A stretch of 64,000 bases of DNA from Myxococcus stipitatus (lineage in GTDB: Bacteria; Myxococcota; Myxococcia; Myxococcales; Myxococcaceae). This document shows, piece after piece, positions 1-8,803 of the stretch. A program made the translations under genes and the position numbers. The notes beneath the pieces were generated by a model that had not been told where the DNA came from, searched no databases, and worked only from the letters and a program-made list of their open reading frames with translations. The stretch's first letter is position 1. Each line of letters begins with the position of its first letter. The stretch is taken from contig NZ_JAKCFI010000001.1 in assembly GCF_021412625.1 (NCBI RefSeq), positions 1,116,001-1,180,000 on the forward strand, written 5' to 3'.

Positions 1-96
1 CACCTCCGCCAGGGGCTGGCGGATGGCGGTGTCGCGCGCGAGCGCGGGCGTGGGAAGCATCAGGGCCAGCAGGGCGATTGTCAGCGTCTTCTTCAT
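1..96 (-). CDS. Secreted protein, N-terminal fragment (cut by window edge)
   Basis: Only the first 32 codons lie in the window. They encode a typical Sec signal peptide: a Lys-Lys N-terminus, a Leu/Ala-rich core and an ALA cleavage site near residues 18-20. A purine-rich GGGGGAA precedes the ATG. The gene starts 10 bp after the apeR stop on the same strand, so it is probably the next gene of the pigment operon. The product is exported, but the visible part gives no family. Confidence 0.6.
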   Translation of the reverse strand, partial: MKKTLTIALLALMLPTPALARDTAIRQPLAEV

Positions 97-106
97 CGGT
101 TCCCCC

Positions 107-1345
107 TCAAGTCCAGCGGCGGAAGATCAACGAGGTGTTGATGCCGCCGAACGCGAAGTTGTTGCTCATGACGACGTCGGTCTGGAGGCTTCGACCTTCC
201 CCCATGACATAGTCCAGCGGCGGGCAGCGTGGATCCACTTCGCCCGGCTCCAGGTGCAGCGTGGGCGCGAACCACCCCGAGCGCATCATCTCCAGGCTCA
301 TCCACGCCTCCAGCGCGCCGCAGGCGCCCAGCGTGTGGCCCATGTAGCTCTTGAGCGACGACAGGGGCATCCGCTCGCCGAAGACGGCGTGGGTGGCCGT
401 GGTCTCCGCCACGTCGCCCTGGTCCGTCGCGGTGCCGTGCGCGTTGACGTAGCCGACCTCGGAGGGGGGGATGCCCGCGTCCTCCAGCGCCAGCCGCATC
501 GCCTGCGCCATCGTCTCCGCGTGGGGCTGGGTGATGTGGCGTCCGTCGCTGTTCGTCCCGTAGCCGATGACCTCGGCGATGATGCGCGCTCCGCGCGCCC
601 GGGCGTGCTCCAGCTCCTCGAGCACCAGCGTGCACCCGCCCTCGCCGAGCACCAGCCCGTCCCGCTTCGCGTGGAAGGGGCGGGGCGTCAGCTCCGGGGT
701 GGCGTTGTTCTGGGTGCTCGTGGCGAACAGGGTGTCGAACACCGCCGCGCCCGTGGCGTCCAGCTCCTCCGAACCGCCCGCCAGCATCGCCACCTGGCGG
801 CCCATGCGGATGGTCTCGTAGGCATAGCCGATGCCCTGGCTCCCGGACGTGCATGCGCTGGACGTGGTGATGATCCGCCCCGTCAGGCCGAAGAAGACGC
901 CGATGTTCACCGCCGCCGTGTGCGACATCATCCGCACGTAGCTGGTCGCGCTGATGCCCTCGGTGGTCTTGTCCGTCACCATCCGCCCGAAGTCCCCCAT
1001 GTTCGCCGCGGAGCCCGCGGACGACCCATAGGACACGCCCATCTTCCCGCCGCGCACCAGCGCGTCTCCCAGCAGCCCCGCGTCCTGGAGCGCCAGCTCG
1101 CTGGCCCGGACCGCCAGGAGCGCCACCCGCCCCATGCCCCGCATCGTCTTGCGCGAGTACGTCTGGGGCGGCAGCTCGAACGGGGCCGCCGGCGCGCCCA
1201 CCTGGGTGTGCAGGCCCTCGTACTGCTTCCACTCCTCCATGACGCGCACGGCGTTGCGGCGCGAGCGCAGCCTGGCTTCCACCGCCGCCCAGTCGTGCCC
1301 CAGGGGGCTGAGCGCCCCGACACCCGTGACCACCACCCGTTTCAT
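107..1345 (-). CDS. apeR: Beta-ketoacyl-ACP synthase of the aryl polyene cluster (ApeR-type)
   Basis: This is a 412-residue ketosynthase that would condense malonyl units onto an ACP-bound aryl starter or chain in the cytoplasm. The thiolase-fold Cys-His-His triad is complete: Cys165 in SSACTSG, His303 in NAHGTATD and His337 in MGHTLGA, with Lys332 also conserved. The ATG at 1345 overlaps the upstream reductase stop by four bases (ATGA), which fixes the start. It is one of two full ketosynthases in the operon; by position after the ketoreductase it matches ApeR. Which elongation step it performs cannot be read from sequence. Confidence 0.9.
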   Translation of the reverse strand: MKRVVVTGVGALSPLGHDWAAVEARLRSRRNAVRVMEEWKQYEGLHTQVGAPAAPFELPPQTYSRKTMRGMGRVALLAVRASELALQDAGLLGDALVRGGKMGVSYGSSAGSAANMGDFGRMVTDKTTEGISATSYVRMMSHTAAVNIGVFFGLTGRIITTSSACTSGSQGIGYAYETIRMGRQVAMLAGGSEELDATGAAVFDTLFATSTQNNATPELTPRPFHAKRDGLVLGEGGCTLVLEELEHARARGARIIAEVIGYGTNSDGRHITQPHAETMAQAMRLALEDAGIPPSEVGYVNAHGTATDQGDVAETTATHAVFGERMPLSSLKSYMGHTLGACGALEAWMSLEMMRSGWFAPTLHLEPGEVDPRCPPLDYVMGEGRSLQTDVVMSNNFAFGGINTSLIFRRWT

Positions 1346-2073
1346 CCGAGCATTCCCCCGTTCACCGAGATGACCTGCCGTGTGATGTAGGCCGCGTCCT
1401 CGCTCATCAGGAAGCTGACCACGGCGGCCACCTCCTCGGGGCGACCCATCCGCTTCGCCGGAATCAACTTCAGCGCCTCCTCCACGACGTGCGGCTCCAC
1501 CATCTCCGTGTCGATGAGGCCGGGGGCCACGCAGTTGACGGTGATGTTCCGGCTGGCCAGCTCCACGGCCAACGCCTTCGTCGCGCCGATGATGCCCGCC
1601 TTCGCGGCGCTGTAGTTCACCTGTCCGCGGTTGCCCATCTGCCCGGAGACGGAGGAGAGGGTGACGATGCGCCCGGGCTTGCGCCGCCGGACCAGCGGCA
1701 TCGAGAGCGGGTTGAGCACGTTGTAGAAGGCATCCAGGTTGGTGTGGATGACCGCGTCCCAGTCCTCGGGCGGCATGGCCGGGAACGCGTTGTCGCGCGC
1801 GATGCCCGCGTTGCACACCACGCCGTAGTAGCAGCCGTGCGCCGCGATGTCCGCGAGCAGCGCCTGCTCCGTCCGCGCGCGATCCGCCACGTCGAACTGG
1901 AGCACCCGCGCGGCGCGGCCCTGCTCGCGCACCCCCGCGGCCACCGCCTCGGCCTGCTCCACCTGTCCCCGGCAGTGCACCACCACGTCGAACCCGTCGC
2001 GGGCCAGCCGCAGCGCGATGGCCTTGCCGATTCCCCGGCTGGAGCCCGTCACCAGCACCGTCTTGTCACTCAT
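1342..2073 (-). CDS. apeQ: 3-oxoacyl-ACP reductase (ApeQ/FabG-type)
   Basis: This 243-residue short-chain dehydrogenase should reduce the beta-keto group after each condensation, using NADPH. The Rossmann motif TGSSRGIG is at residues 9-16, CNAG at about 87-90, and the catalytic set is Ser141, Tyr154 and Lys158 (YSAAK). The length equals normal FabG. It overlaps the next gene (apeR) by four bases and starts 8 bp inside the end of the preceding dehydratase gene, so translation is probably coupled. Confidence 0.92.
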   Translation of the reverse strand: MSDKTVLVTGSSRGIGKAIALRLARDGFDVVVHCRGQVEQAEAVAAGVREQGRAARVLQFDVADRARTEQALLADIAAHGCYYGVVCNAGIARDNAFPAMPPEDWDAVIHTNLDAFYNVLNPLSMPLVRRRKPGRIVTLSSVSGQMGNRGQVNYSAAKAGIIGATKALAVELASRNITVNCVAPGLIDTEMVEPHVVEEALKLIPAKRMGRPEEVAAVVSFLMSEDAAYITRQVISVNGGMLG

Positions 2074-2530
2074 CCGCGTCCCCCTTCCTCAACACCTCGG
2101 CGCCCGGTGGCTGGAACACCGTCAGCGCCGCCGTGGCCACCGTCTCGCCAGCGATGGCGATGGCGCAGTCGAACTGGCTCATGCCTTCTTCCGTCCAGTA
2201 CTGGCGCTGGACGTCGATGCGCAGCCGCTCCCCGGCGCGGAACGTCGGTCGGCTGCACTCGAAGCGCCGCGTGCCCAGCAGGAAGCCCACCTTCAGCGGC
2301 TCGCCGCGCAGCCGGAACCGCCACCCGGCCCAGGCGCCGATCGCCTGCGCCATGAACTCGATGCCCACCCATCCGCCGACGCCGCCGTTCTCGAAGAACA
2401 GGCAGTCCTCCCGGATGGTGACCTCGGCCACCAGCCCCTCGTCGTCTCCCTCCACCGCCCGGTCGATGAGGAGCATCCGGTCGGCGTGGGGCAACAGCTC
2501 GGTGATGTCGAACGCGATGGCCGTGCGCAT
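2066..2530 (-). CDS. apeP: Hot-dog 3-hydroxyacyl-ACP dehydratase (ApeP-type)
   Basis: This is a 154-residue single hot-dog domain. It carries the FabZ-like catalytic pair His15 (LLPHADRML) and Glu58 (GIEFMAQAIGAW), so it should dehydrate the 3-hydroxyacyl-ACP to give the polyene double bond. The operon also holds a second dehydratase domain fused to the ligase; in characterised ape systems ApeI and ApeP are the two dehydratases. The ATG at 2530 shares a base with the stop codon of the ketosynthase before it. Confidence 0.85.
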   Translation of the reverse strand: MRTAIAFDITELLPHADRMLLIDRAVEGDDEGLVAEVTIREDCLFFENGGVGGWVGIEFMAQAIGAWAGWRFRLRGEPLKVGFLLGTRRFECSRPTFRAGERLRIDVQRQYWTEEGMSQFDCAIAIAGETVATAALTVFQPPGAEVLRKGDADE

Positions 2531-3711
2531 CAATCCCTTCCCAGCACCAGGGTGGCATTGCTGCCGCCAAAGGCAAACGAGTTGCTCAGCGCGTAGCGGG
2601 GCGCGTGCCCCAGGGCGTGCCCGGGCTTCACCAGCGACAGCGCGGGCAGGGCGGGGTCGGGTTCTCCATCCCACCAGTGGGGAGGGAGCCTGCCGGTGGG
2701 GTTGTCCACCAGGGTGAGCCAGCAGAAGGCCGCCTCGAGCGCCCCCGCCGCCCCGAGCGTGTGCCCCGTCAGCGGCTTCGTCGAGCTGCACGGGACGTCG
2801 CCGCCCAGCAGCTGCTGCACCGCGAGGCTCTCCATCGCGTCGTTGTGGGGCGTCGCGGTGCCGTGCAGGTTCACGTACTCCACGTCGGTGGGGGCGAGCC
2901 CCGCCCGACCCAGGGCCTCGCGCATGGAGGCCAGCGCGCCCCGGCCCTGGGGGTCTGGCGCGGAGAGGTGGTGCGCGTCGGAGGACTCGCCCCAGCCCGC
3001 GAGCCGCACCGGCCCTGGCTCCCGCGTCATCAGGAAGAGGGCGGCCCCCTCGCCGATGTTGATGCCCCGGCGGTTCACGCTCATGGGGTTGCACCGCGCC
3101 TCGCTCACCGAGTCGAGCGCGGAGAAGCCCGCCACCGTGAAGCGGCACAGCGCGTCCGCTCCGCCGGTGATGACCGCGTCCGCGATGCCCGCGCGCAGCA
3201 GCCGCGCCGCGCTGGCCAGGGCCTTCGCGCTGGAGGAGCAGGCGGTGGAGATGACGTGCGCGGGACCGCCCACGCCCAGCAGCCGGGCCAGGGCCACCGC
3301 GGGTGAGCCCAGCTCCTGCTGCTGGAGGTGGAAGGTGTCGGGCAGCCTCCCCGTGGCGCGGTGCTCGGCGATGGCGACCTCGCTCTCACCGATGCCGGAG
3401 GTGCTCGTCCCCAGGACGATGGCCACGCGCTCCGGTCCGAACCTCCCGAGCGCCGCCTCCACGTCCGGGCGCAGCTCCTCCAGCGCGGTGAGCAGCAGCG
3501 CGTTGTTCCGGCTGCGCTGGGGCACGGGCAGCCCCCGCGTGCTGGCGAGCGGCGCGGTGACCTGGCCGACGTGGAGCGTCCGCGCCGCGAAGTCGGGGCT
3601 GGGCGCCACCCCCGCGAGCTGCTCCCCGAGGAGGGCGGCGCGCACGGTGTGCTGTCCGGCCCCCAGGGCGCAGACGACGCCGAGCTGTTGGAGGAAGACG
3701 GGGGCGGGCAT
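2530..3711 (-). CDS. apeO: Beta-ketoacyl-ACP synthase (ApeO-type)
   Basis: This is a 393-residue ketosynthase with an intact active site: Cys158 in STACSSS, His283 in NLHGTATP, Lys312 and His317 in TGHTLGA. In ape systems ApeO is the elongating ketosynthase that pairs with the chain-length-factor-like ApeC, which is encoded at the start of this operon. It lies between the lipoprotein gene and the dehydratase, the expected position. Assignment to ApeO rather than another ketosynthase rests mainly on gene order. Confidence 0.9.
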   Translation of the reverse strand: MPAPVFLQQLGVVCALGAGQHTVRAALLGEQLAGVAPSPDFAARTLHVGQVTAPLASTRGLPVPQRSRNNALLLTALEELRPDVEAALGRFGPERVAIVLGTSTSGIGESEVAIAEHRATGRLPDTFHLQQQELGSPAVALARLLGVGGPAHVISTACSSSAKALASAARLLRAGIADAVITGGADALCRFTVAGFSALDSVSEARCNPMSVNRRGINIGEGAALFLMTREPGPVRLAGWGESSDAHHLSAPDPQGRGALASMREALGRAGLAPTDVEYVNLHGTATPHNDAMESLAVQQLLGGDVPCSSTKPLTGHTLGAAGALEAAFCWLTLVDNPTGRLPPHWWDGEPDPALPALSLVKPGHALGHAPRYALSNSFAFGGSNATLVLGRD

Positions 3712-3714
3712 GCG

Positions 3715-4281
3715 CTAGTCCTCGGCGGGACGTGAGTCGATGGTCAGCCGGTAGTGCTCCGCGGCGTTCACCAGCTCCGCTCGTCCCCGCCAGCGGGGTT
3801 CGCCATCATACCGCACCGTCACCCAGGCCTTGCCCGCGTGGGACAGCGCCCGATGCCCGGGGCCGTCCTCCAGCGTCCACCCGGGCGGGAGGGCCGCACG
3901 GAGCGTCTCGGCCGGCCAGTAGACGAGCTGCACGTCCCGGAGCACCTGTCGCGACTGGAACTGCTCGGGCAGGCGCGGGTCCCGCTCCTCCTCGAGGGCG
4001 GAGCCGTTCCACACCAGGGAGAACACCCGCTGCCCGAGCGCGAAGCCCGCCAGCCGCAGCGCCGCCGGGTCGATCTCCAGCAGGGCCTCCACCGTGCGCG
4101 GCCCGTCCGGGTCCGCCTCGTGCGCGAACGCCAGCTGCTGCGCCAGGCTCACCGAGCCCCCGAAGGTCGCTGGCTCCAGCGCAAGCGGGGGCAGGGTGGC
4201 CGCGGGCGACAAGGGCCGGGGCCGGGGCGTGAGGCAGGCGGACAGCCCGAGCAGGGCCAGGACGGGAATCAGGCGGAGCAT
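3715..4281 (-). CDS. apeN: DUF3261-like lipoprotein of the pigment cluster (ApeN-type)
   Basis: This is a 188-residue protein with a lipoprotein signal peptide and lipobox LSAC, with the lipidated Cys at residue 16, followed by a Pro-rich linker. It should be anchored in a membrane, probably the outer one, and help carry or place the lipid-linked pigment. It starts 13 bp inside the end of the halogenase gene and ends 3 bp before apeO, so it belongs to the same operon. Family members are known from ape clusters, but their biochemical role is not established. Confidence 0.75.
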   Translation of the reverse strand: MLRLIPVLALLGLSACLTPRPRPLSPAATLPPLALEPATFGGSVSLAQQLAFAHEADPDGPRTVEALLEIDPAALRLAGFALGQRVFSLVWNGSALEEERDPRLPEQFQSRQVLRDVQLVYWPAETLRAALPPGWTLEDGPGHRALSHAGKAWVTVRYDGEPRWRGRAELVNAAEHYRLTIDSRPAED

Positions 4282-5498
4282 AGCTTCTCGAGCACGGCCA
4301 GCCGGCGCTTGCTGTCCGCCACGTAGGGGTTGTTCGTATCCCACGCGTAGCCGGCGAGGATGGAGGAGATCATCGCGCGCACCTCGGGCGAGGGCGACGG
4401 ATGGAAGATGACCTTCTGGAAGCCGCCCTCGTACCAGGACTCGACGAAGGTGCGGAACGTGTCCACGCCCGACTTGAGCGGCACCGCGTATTCCCGCTCC
4501 CAGTCCACGGACTGGCCGGACAGCTCGCGCGACAGGCACTCGGCGGCGAGGCTCGCGGAGCGCACGGCGATGGTGACGCCCGAGGAGAACACCGGGTCGA
4601 GGAACTCACCGGCGTTGCCCAGCAGCGCGAAGCCCCGGCCCCACAGCGACTTCACGTTGGCCGCGTAGCCGGTGATGGCGCGCGCGGGCGTGTCCCAGAC
4701 GGCGTCCTTCAACAGCCTGGAGAGGGTCGGGTCCTCCCCGACGATGGCGCGAAGCCGCTCGGTCTCCGTTCCCTTGTGCTGCTCGAGGAACTCGCGCCTG
4801 GCCACCACGCCCAGCGAGCAGCGGCCGTTGGAGAAGGGGATGGTCCAGTACCAGACGTGCACGTGCTCGGGGTGCACGGTGACGCGAATCTTGTTCCGGT
4901 CGAACGTGCCGAGCGGAATCCGGTCCTCCACGTGCGTGAAGAGCGCGCCGCGGACGGGGAAGGCGGACGGGGTCTCCAGGTCCAGCAGCCGGGGCAGCAC
5001 GCGACCGAAGCCGCTGGCGTCCAGGAGGAAGCGCGCCTCCACGCGGTACGTCTCTCCCTCCGGGGAGCGCGCCGTCACCGAGGGGCGCTCGCCCGTCACG
5101 TCGACGGACTCCACGACGTGGCGGAAGCGCAGCGTGGCGCCCATGCGCTCGGCGGCGCGGGCCAGCACGTGGTCGAAGTGGCCGCGCTGCACCTGGTACG
5201 TGGTGCCCCAGCCCGGGGTGAACTTCTCCCGGAAGTCGAAGTCGGTGTACGTGTCGCCCCGCGCGAAGGCCGCGCCGTTCTTGAACTGGAAGCCCGCCTC
5301 CACGACGTCGCGGAGCATCCCGGCCTCCTCGATGTACTGCATGCTCTGGGGCAGCAGGCTCTCCCCGATGGAGAAGCGCGGGAACTGCTCGCGCTCCAGG
5401 ATGAGCACCTCGCGTCCCTGCTTGCGCAGCAGGCCCGCGGCCACCGAGCCCGAGGGGCCCGCTCCGATGATGAGCACTTCCGTCTTCTCTGTTCTCAC
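4269..5498 (-). CDS. Flavin-dependent halogenase-like enzyme
   Basis: This is a 409-residue FAD enzyme. The dinucleotide motif GAGPSG is at residues 13-18, a GESLLP motif at about 45-50, and Lys73 in FKNGAAF lies where flavin halogenases have the catalytic Lys after the GES motif. WYWTIP at 216-221 matches the WxWxIP signature of this family. The start is the GTG at 5498, which overlaps the exporter stop (GTGA). It is inserted between the ApeM-like and ApeN-like genes. Halogenases occur in xanthomonadin and some flexirubin clusters, so halogenation of the aryl head group is the likely role. A non-halogenating relative cannot be excluded. Confidence 0.78.
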   Translation of the reverse strand: MRTEKTEVLIIGAGPSGSVAAGLLRKQGREVLILEREQFPRFSIGESLLPQSMQYIEEAGMLRDVVEAGFQFKNGAAFARGDTYTDFDFREKFTPGWGTTYQVQRGHFDHVLARAAERMGATLRFRHVVESVDVTGERPSVTARSPEGETYRVEARFLLDASGFGRVLPRLLDLETPSAFPVRGALFTHVEDRIPLGTFDRNKIRVTVHPEHVHVWYWTIPFSNGRCSLGVVARREFLEQHKGTETERLRAIVGEDPTLSRLLKDAVWDTPARAITGYAANVKSLWGRGFALLGNAGEFLDPVFSSGVTIAVRSASLAAECLSRELSGQSVDWEREYAVPLKSGVDTFRTFVESWYEGGFQKVIFHPSPSPEVRAMISSILAGYAWDTNNPYVADSKRRLAVLEKLCSA

Positions 5499-7792
5499 GA
5501 CGCGTCCTTGCCCGGAGGCAGTCTGAAGAAGGGGGTGATGAACCAGATGCTCACCTCCCCGAGCAACATGGTGAGGCCGAAGGACCGCAGCGCGGGCGTG
5601 GCCGACAGGCCCAGCAGTCCGAAGGAGAGGAGCGTGCTGACGCCGGCCAGCGCCACCGCGAGCCACGCGGAGCCATCGCCCGGATGCTCCAGGAGGAAGA
5701 TGCCGTAGTCGACGCCCATTCCCAGCAGCAGCACCAGCCCCAGCACGCTGAAGAGTTGCAGCGGTTCGCCCGTCCAGCCGAAGAAGGCCAGGGTGACGAG
5801 CGTGCCCAGCACGGAGGGAATCCACGCCCGCCACGCCTCGCGGCGGAAGCGGATGACCAGCGTCACCAGCACCGCGACGTAGCCCACGGCGATGAGTCCA
5901 CCCATGATGCGCCGGTAGCGCTCCAGCAGGCGGGAGATCTCCGCCGTCTTGTCCACCCAGCGCACGCCCTCCAGCCCCTGCCCGACCTCCGCGAGGCGCG
6001 GGAGCACCGACGGGTCGTTCAGCCCCCGCAACATGACGACGCTGTAGCTCCGGGCGCCGAGCAGCCCCAGCCACTGCTGCCGGATGGCGAGCGCCGCCGG
6101 ACCATCGAAGAAGGGCCCCGGCCGCAGGTCGTCCCGGGAGAACCGGGCGCGCTCGGGGGCCTCGCCCGTGGCGGCGGCGACGGCGGCCACGGCCTGCTCC
6201 TCCGCGCGCGCGCTGAGGACGGCGTCCTCGCGCTGCTGCGCGGTGGTGGGCAGCCAGTCGGACACGGCGCGGTAGCCCGCGATGACCCGGGCCTGGACGA
6301 GCGCGTCCAGGCGCTGCTTGAGCGACACCTCGCGAGAGAGGACCTCCTCCGCGTCCGCGCCGCCGACGAGGAAGAACTGGGCGGGGCTGGGCAGTCCGAG
6401 CAGCCGCCCCAGCTCCCGCTGGTCCGCGATGAGGTTCGCGGGCGCGCCCTGGAGCTGGCGCAGGTCGTCGCGCGTCTCCAGCCGCCACAGCCCCCCGCCC
6501 AGCGCCACGGCGAAGGCCGCGCCGGCCAGTCCCCAACGCCACGTGGGCGCGGCGCGGGGCCAGCGCGGCAGCGTCCGGGCGAAGCGCGCGGCGAACGACG
6601 TCACCGGCAGCGCGCTCGTGTCGAGGGAGGGGAACCAGCACACCACCGTGAGGAACGCGCCGAGCAGCCCCGCGGCGGAGAACAGCGCCATCTGTCGCAA
6701 GCCGGGGAAGGGCGCCACGCCCAGGGCCAGGTACGCCACCACGCTGGTGAGCAGCGCGAGCGCCATGCCGGGCAGCAGCGAGCGCATCACCGCCCCGCGT
6801 TCGTCCGGGGACCGGCCCTGCCGGGCCGCGAAGTAGTGGAAGCCGTAATCCTCCGCCACGCCGACCAGGCTGGAGCCGAACACCAGCGTGAGCAGGTGCA
6901 CGCGCTCGAAGAAGAGCGCCGTGACGCTCAAGGCCACCGCGCAGCCGATGGCCAGCGACACGCCCACCAGGAGGATGGGGCGCAGCGAGCGGAAGGTGAG
7001 CCACACCAGCACCAGCACCGCGACGAGCGAGCCCAGGCCGATGGTGGACATCTCCTCGCTGGCCTGCGCGGCGGCGGCCTCCGCGTACAGGGGCACGCCC
7101 GCGGCCACCAGCCGCCCCTCGGGCACCTCCGCCGTGACTGCCGCGCGCGCCCGCTCCACCCGCGCGGTGATGCGCGCGTCGGCGCCGAGCGCGAACGCGG
7201 ACACCTGGCTGCGCCACGTCAGCAGCACCCACTCGCGTCCCTCGCCCGACAGCCACAGTCGCCCATCCCGAGGCCTCGCGGCGCTCTCCGCGGCGCGGGC
7301 CGCCCACCAATCCGGCCACAGGCCGAGCGGATCCTCTCCCCAGGCGGTGAGCCGGGGCCCGGCCGGCTGGTACAGCTTCATCAGCGCGGTGCCGCCCAGC
7401 TCGTCGGGCGTGGCGCGCGACAGCCACTCGCGCTGGGCGGGGGTCAGCAGCCGGTCGCGGTAGGGGCGGTAGAACTCCACCGCCGCCTCCAGCGCGGACG
7501 CATCCGTGGCGGTGGGGGCCAGCAGCGAGGAGTCCGCCGCCAGCTCCCGCGTGGCCACGTCCGCCGCGCGCTGGGCGGACGCCCAGTCCGGCGCCCCCAC
7601 GAGCATCACCAGCTCGCGGCCCGCGCCGTCCGCGAGCCTCCGGGTGGCGGCGTCGACTTCAGGGGCCTGCTCGTCCTCGGGCAGCAGCGCCAGCACGTCG
7701 GTGTCCAGGCGCGCCGAGCGCCAGAACAGGACCTGGTGGATGCCCACGGCGAGGACGACCAGCGTCCAGAGGATGGCCCATCTATTTCGCAA
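5495..7792 (-). CDS. apeM: MMPL/RND-family exporter (ApeM-type)
   Basis: This 765-residue inner-membrane protein has one N-terminal membrane segment, a large periplasmic loop (about 30-240), a block of five to six membrane segments (about 245-390), a second periplasmic loop and a C-terminal membrane block (about 620-755). This duplicated layout is typical of MMPL transporters. It should move the aryl polyene lipid out of the inner membrane together with the LolA-like protein encoded just upstream. Its start overlaps that gene by 11 bp. The substrate is inferred from context only. Confidence 0.85.
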   Translation of the reverse strand: MRNRWAILWTLVVLAVGIHQVLFWRSARLDTDVLALLPEDEQAPEVDAATRRLADGAGRELVMLVGAPDWASAQRAADVATRELAADSSLLAPTATDASALEAAVEFYRPYRDRLLTPAQREWLSRATPDELGGTALMKLYQPAGPRLTAWGEDPLGLWPDWWAARAAESAARPRDGRLWLSGEGREWVLLTWRSQVSAFALGADARITARVERARAAVTAEVPEGRLVAAGVPLYAEAAAAQASEEMSTIGLGSLVAVLVLVWLTFRSLRPILLVGVSLAIGCAVALSVTALFFERVHLLTLVFGSSLVGVAEDYGFHYFAARQGRSPDERGAVMRSLLPGMALALLTSVVAYLALGVAPFPGLRQMALFSAAGLLGAFLTVVCWFPSLDTSALPVTSFAARFARTLPRWPRAAPTWRWGLAGAAFAVALGGGLWRLETRDDLRQLQGAPANLIADQRELGRLLGLPSPAQFFLVGGADAEEVLSREVSLKQRLDALVQARVIAGYRAVSDWLPTTAQQREDAVLSARAEEQAVAAVAAATGEAPERARFSRDDLRPGPFFDGPAALAIRQQWLGLLGARSYSVVMLRGLNDPSVLPRLAEVGQGLEGVRWVDKTAEISRLLERYRRIMGGLIAVGYVAVLVTLVIRFRREAWRAWIPSVLGTLVTLAFFGWTGEPLQLFSVLGLVLLLGMGVDYGIFLLEHPGDGSAWLAVALAGVSTLLSFGLLGLSATPALRSFGLTMLLGEVSIWFITPFFRLPPGKDAS

Positions 7793-8387
7793 GGCGCCTG
7801 GCTTCCGCGTCGCTGAGGGGCGGGGCCTGCCTCAGGTGGTCGAACTGGATGAGGCTCGAGTCCCCGCGCGTCTCCTCGAGGTGGACCCGCCGCACGTAGC
7901 GGTCCCCCTCCAGCCGGATGCTCCGGAACACGCGCGCGAGCCCCGCGTCCGTCGGGGTGAGCGTCAGCTTCCAACCCGCCGTGCCCACCAGCTCGCCCTG
8001 GACCTCGAAGCGCGAGGACAGCGTGGCCACGTCGCCGGCCAAGAGCGCGAACAGCAGCTCGTTGACGGCCGCCAGCGCGGGCTCCTTCACGGTGTCCAGG
8101 TGATAGGCGGCGCTGGTGCCCTGGGCCGCGCTCAGCGACGTGCGCGTCAGCGTCAGCGTGGACGCGAAGGGCGCGCGCGTGTCCCACAAGACACCCTTGT
8201 CCCGCGACAGGACGAAGTCGCCCCGGGAGACGAGCGGCTTCTTGAAGCCCGCCACCGTCTTCCTCTGCTCGAACTCGCCCCGCAGCAGCGCCGCGTTCTC
8301 CAGGCGGGCGCGCACGCCCGTCACCAGCTCGCTGGCCTGGGCGGACAGCCCCGCCAGCATCCCCACGAGCAAGAGCCAGCGCTTCAT
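7782..8387 (-). CDS. apeL: LolA-like outer-membrane lipid/lipoprotein carrier (ApeL-type)
   Basis: This 201-residue protein begins with a clear signal peptide (MKRWLLL..., cleavage near residue 20) and continues as a LolA/LppX-like beta-rich domain. It would act in the periplasm and shuttle a lipid-linked product between the MMPL exporter and the outer membrane. It overlaps the thioesterase gene by four bases (ATGA) and the exporter gene by 11 bases. LolA-like proteins of this type are a regular part of ape clusters and differ from the housekeeping LolA. Confidence 0.82.
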   Translation of the reverse strand: MKRWLLLVGMLAGLSAQASELVTGVRARLENAALLRGEFEQRKTVAGFKKPLVSRGDFVLSRDKGVLWDTRAPFASTLTLTRTSLSAAQGTSAAYHLDTVKEPALAAVNELLFALLAGDVATLSSRFEVQGELVGTAGWKLTLTPTDAGLARVFRSIRLEGDRYVRRVHLEETRGDSSLIQFDHLRQAPPLSDAEARRLAK

Positions 8388-8803
8388 TCGGGCCTCACTC
8401 CCAGCCGCTCCCAGAGCACCGGCGGGCTGACGAACTGCAGCTCGCGCGTGGCCAGCGACACGGCGACCTGGATGGTGTGGGCCTGGTTCACCTTGCGGCC
8501 CGTGACGGCGTCCCGGATGAGGTAGTCGATGCGCAGGCGGTTCTCCCACTCGGTGATTTCCGCGCGGACGCGCAGCCGCTGGGCGTAGACGGCGGGCTGG
8601 ACGTACTTCAGCCGCAGGTCCACCACGGGCCACGCGTAGCCGGACGCGCGCATCTGGGGGTAGTCGTAGTCGAACCTCGCCAAGAGGGCGCAGCGGGCCA
8701 GCTCCAGGTACTTCACGTAGTGGCCATGCCAGACGACCTCCATCGGGTCGAGGTCGTGGAAGGCCGGGGTCAGCTCGATTTCGTGGCTGAGGTCAGGCTT
8801 CAT
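8384..8803 (-). CDS. apeK: 4-hydroxybenzoyl-CoA-type thioesterase (ApeK-type)
   Basis: This 139-residue hot-dog thioesterase has the N-terminal family motif with Asp17 and Asp19 (FHDLDP) followed by VVWHGHYVKYLE, like YbgC and other 4HBT proteins. It would hydrolyse an acyl- or aroyl-thioester, either as an editing enzyme or to release product. It overlaps both neighbours: the ammonia-lyase end by 11 bases and the LolA-like start by four bases. Confidence 0.82.
   Translation of the reverse strand: MKPDLSHEIELTPAFHDLDPMEVVWHGHYVKYLELARCALLARFDYDYPQMRASGYAWPVVDLRLKYVQPAVYAQRLRVRAEITEWENRLRIDYLIRDAVTGRKVNQAHTIQVAVSLATRELQFVSPPVLWERLGVRPE

Noticed and set aside
107-1816. A 569-residue extension of the ketosynthase
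   Set aside because: The first 157 residues read the reductase gene in the wrong frame. The ketosynthase start is the ATG at 1345, overlapping the reductase stop.
4269-5498. Geranylgeranyl-reductase-type oxidoreductase instead of a halogenase
   Set aside because: The WxWxIP signature and the conserved Lys73 after GESLLP favour the halogenase family, though this is not proof of activity.
4269-7427. A very long minus-strand open frame of over 1000 codons ending in the halogenase
   Set aside because: Its upstream half lies across the exporter gene in another frame and is Arg/Ala/Gly-rich with no domain. The halogenase begins at the GTG at 5498, which overlaps the exporter stop.
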